From: Phoronis ovalis
Lineage: Eukaryota; Phoronida; Phoronidae
Length of the DNA: 19,479 nucleotides
Direction: 5' to 3'
Assembly: GCA_028565635.1 (NCBI GenBank)
Contig: JAOXYB010015587.1
Span: 1-19,479 of the forward strand
The notes under the pieces are model-generated. The model did no database searches. It saw only the letters and a list, made by a program, of their open reading frames with translations, and was not told where the DNA came from. How positions within the stretch are numbered: position 1 is the first letter of the stretch; each line of letters opens with the position of its first letter. Shown here piece by piece: positions 12,601 to 15,600 of this stretch. The position numbers and the translations under genes were made by a program.

Positions 12601-15600
12601 AGGTTATGTATAATATTGACCCACATTACTGCCAACATGGCCGACTGGTGGCCATATTTGTTCCTGAGAAGGCATGTCACTTTGCGTTTATAGCTGCAAA
12701 GACGAAGTGCTACTTGGATGATTCAAAGGTGGTTCTAAGAAGGCCATAGGTTGGTAGCCCAATGGGTCACTTTTTCACAAATTAATCCCTAAAAATGGAT
12801 TGACTTTTCACAGAAATGCCCATAGAGATTGGTCCACTTTTCAACAAACCCTAAAACTATGTCGTTTTTTTCCAATTTTATTTAAAAGTAGCAATTCCAG
12901 GGAACTTTTTCAAGAAAAAACCTAAAAAATTGGTCCTTTATTGTGACAGAAAACCCTAAAAATGGGTCTATTTTTGAGACCAAAATCCTTGAAAATGGGT
13001 GGATATTTTGAGTTTGGGCTGCACAAACCCATCAAAAATATGGTCAGTTCTCCCCCGGGGGTAACGCATCAGACAGCAGATACAGTCATTTTGAATAAGA
13101 GTATCCCACAATGATAAACCAGATTTTAATGCATGATGTATTCTTTTCTAATGTAAAAAACTAATAATGTTAAAAAAATATAATCCTACACATTGGATGG
13201 GCATTAGACATGACAAATGTCTTGTTTGTGAGAGAAGTTGAACCCATTTTAAAAAAGTTAACCTCATTTTCAAATCAAAGTAGACTGATCCTGTCTGCAT
13301 GGTTGATATACAACAGAAAACCTACTTAAGTCTAAATATTAAAAATATATTATACTTCCAGAAATACATCCAATAATAACATTAGAGGGAAGACGGGTTG
13401 CTACTGGATATTTTGTGATAAATTATACGCTTCATTTTATTTCAGCTCTCAATGTGATAGTGGTCAACTAGTTGGAGTCACTTGTAATCTTGAAGGTGAG
13501 TTTGGAATTTATTTGTTTAAGTTATTTGTTTATTATCATATTAACACCTCATCTTCTATAATTATAGTTTATGGATGATTTTTACACACCATTAATGATT
13601 TGTTGTTAAAGTGATATATAGAAACTTCGAAGTATCTTTTTGATAAACATTGTTATAAAAATTTGTGTTGGTGATTTAACATAATTTGTTAATTCTTTTC
13701 AACATAAAAGCATTGCTAAATTTCAAATAATTCCCTCTCAAATGACTGTTTAGCAAATCAGCCATTCATTGCCTTATTTATATTTTTAAACAACAAGTTT
13801 AATGTGTTGTTTTGTAGAAGAATGTGGTGTTCGTTCTCCAAATCTTACGTTTGCCGACACATTCATATATGGTGGACGGCATGCCATCCTTGGTGCATGG
13901 CCATGGCAAATTATGCTTCGTAGAAATGGCACCCAACAATGTGGCGGTTCTATCATAAATAACAACTGGATACTCACTGCAGCTCATTGTGTTGAAGGGT
14001 AAGCACATACATTCTGTTTTTAACTTAAAGTTTGCTTTCTTTGATCAATCTTTTACTAGGCAGTTTATTTACAATTTCCAAAGAAAAGTATAAAAATTTG
14101 TTTCAGTGGACCATTTGGGAAATTTCACGAAAGGAGACATTCTTTTCAACTTTAACAAAGAAAGCTGAACTTGTCTAAATTTTTAATTGGTAAATGTAAA
14201 TATATAAGTATTGTTGGCCGGAACACAAATGACATTTAATGTTATAATTAGATGTACACTTTTGTAGATATGAAAATAACCCTTCTGCTTTCACTGTTAC
14301 TGCGGGCACAATTTACACTGATGGTTCAGACCCAACTGCAGTTGTAGTAAATGTGAGTAGTGTGGTACGTCATACATCTTATAACACTGCGACCTTTGAC
14401 TATGACATTGCCCTACTTGAACTGGAACAGCCTTTGGTGTATAATGATTATATACGACCTGTGTGTTTAGCTGGTACTGGACAGGAATTTCGAACAACTG
14501 CATTTTGTGCACTATCTGGGTTTGGACGTTGGGGCTGTAAGTATCTTAAGAAATTTTTATGACCTTGAGGAACAGACCGCAAAATGCAGTTTTTGTGTAA
14601 TTTGTTGACATGAAATGTTATAAGGATCGACATAGCTGTCAAGTCTTCTGTTGTGTCAAGACGGAGGTTTCCTGTGCTTATATATATGCAATATCTGATC
14701 TGGAATGACTGCTGTTTCTTGTTCGGGAAAATGTCACCTGTATTGACACTGTTTGGAAAATAGGTATAAGCAAATTCAGAATGTCATTTTCACTATCATA
14801 ATATATCCTTATTTTCCATTTTGATATATTGCATGTTTTTGAATTAAGATATTTTGTGTTCCTAAAAGTTATTGGAAAAATTCATATTTTTGTTGGTAAC
14901 CTCACTCACTCACTCACCATCCTCACTCATTGAAACACAGTCACTCACCCACTCTTCTCACTCACTACCATTAGAAATATTGAATACCGCAATGAAATAT
15001 GCTACTAAATTTCATATTATAAATTATAGTGAACAAATTCATAACAACATTTCAATTCTATTTGTTATCAGGTTTCCACCACCTGAGCAGGTCCTGCACT
15101 TGATTTATCTTAGGGGTCAGATGCTGGAACCAGATGTAGCCTGTTTTGGGTATTTTTGCTTGTGAAAATGAGTATATCTTTTACAGCTGATTTTCCGCCA
15201 CGTCTACAAGAAACAAAGACACGTTTAGGTGATCAAAATGAATGTACACAGTACTACATGACTATTGGTCTTGGATCCGTAACACCAAGAATGATTTGTG
15301 CTGGCTACCAGTCTGGTTACCATGACACATGTGGTGTAAGTATTCATTATTTAATGAACTTTTCATCTATACTGTAGCAGTTATTACTCAGTACACAGCC
15401 ATATTTGTTAAACTAAGATACTTTTGTATCAGGAGGCCACTCAGTTAAAACATTATTAAACTTAATTAATTATTCAACATGAAACTGCTGAAAATAAAAA
15501 ATAACCATATGATGCTATCTTTCCCTTTTTTATCCAGAAACAGGCTAACTGTCTTCCCGAAATAATTTAGTATATAAAATAATGAATTATCGATTGGAAA

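Larger units (their letters stand above)
10187..13445. other. Intron 11 (largest), filled with repeats
   Basis: Phase-2 intron of about 3.3 kb within the SRCR_2 domain. Its middle is a degenerate tandem array (about 10665-12760) followed by a decayed minisatellite (12765-13061); both are listed separately. The flanks 10187-10660 and 13070-13445 are AT-rich with nothing else recognised. Confidence 0.65.

Noticed and set aside
10665-12760. The repeated array as a CRISPR-like array
   Set aside because: Unit length near 330 bases, high divergence and the eukaryotic intronic setting exclude it.
13786-14642. Minus-strand frames over exons 13 and 14
   Set aside because: They are antisense shadows of the well-supported protease exons.
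14872-15377. Plus-strand frames through the CTCA repeat and into exon 15
   Set aside because: The first is produced by the microsatellite; the start of the second lies in intron 14, and only 15187-15335 is coding.
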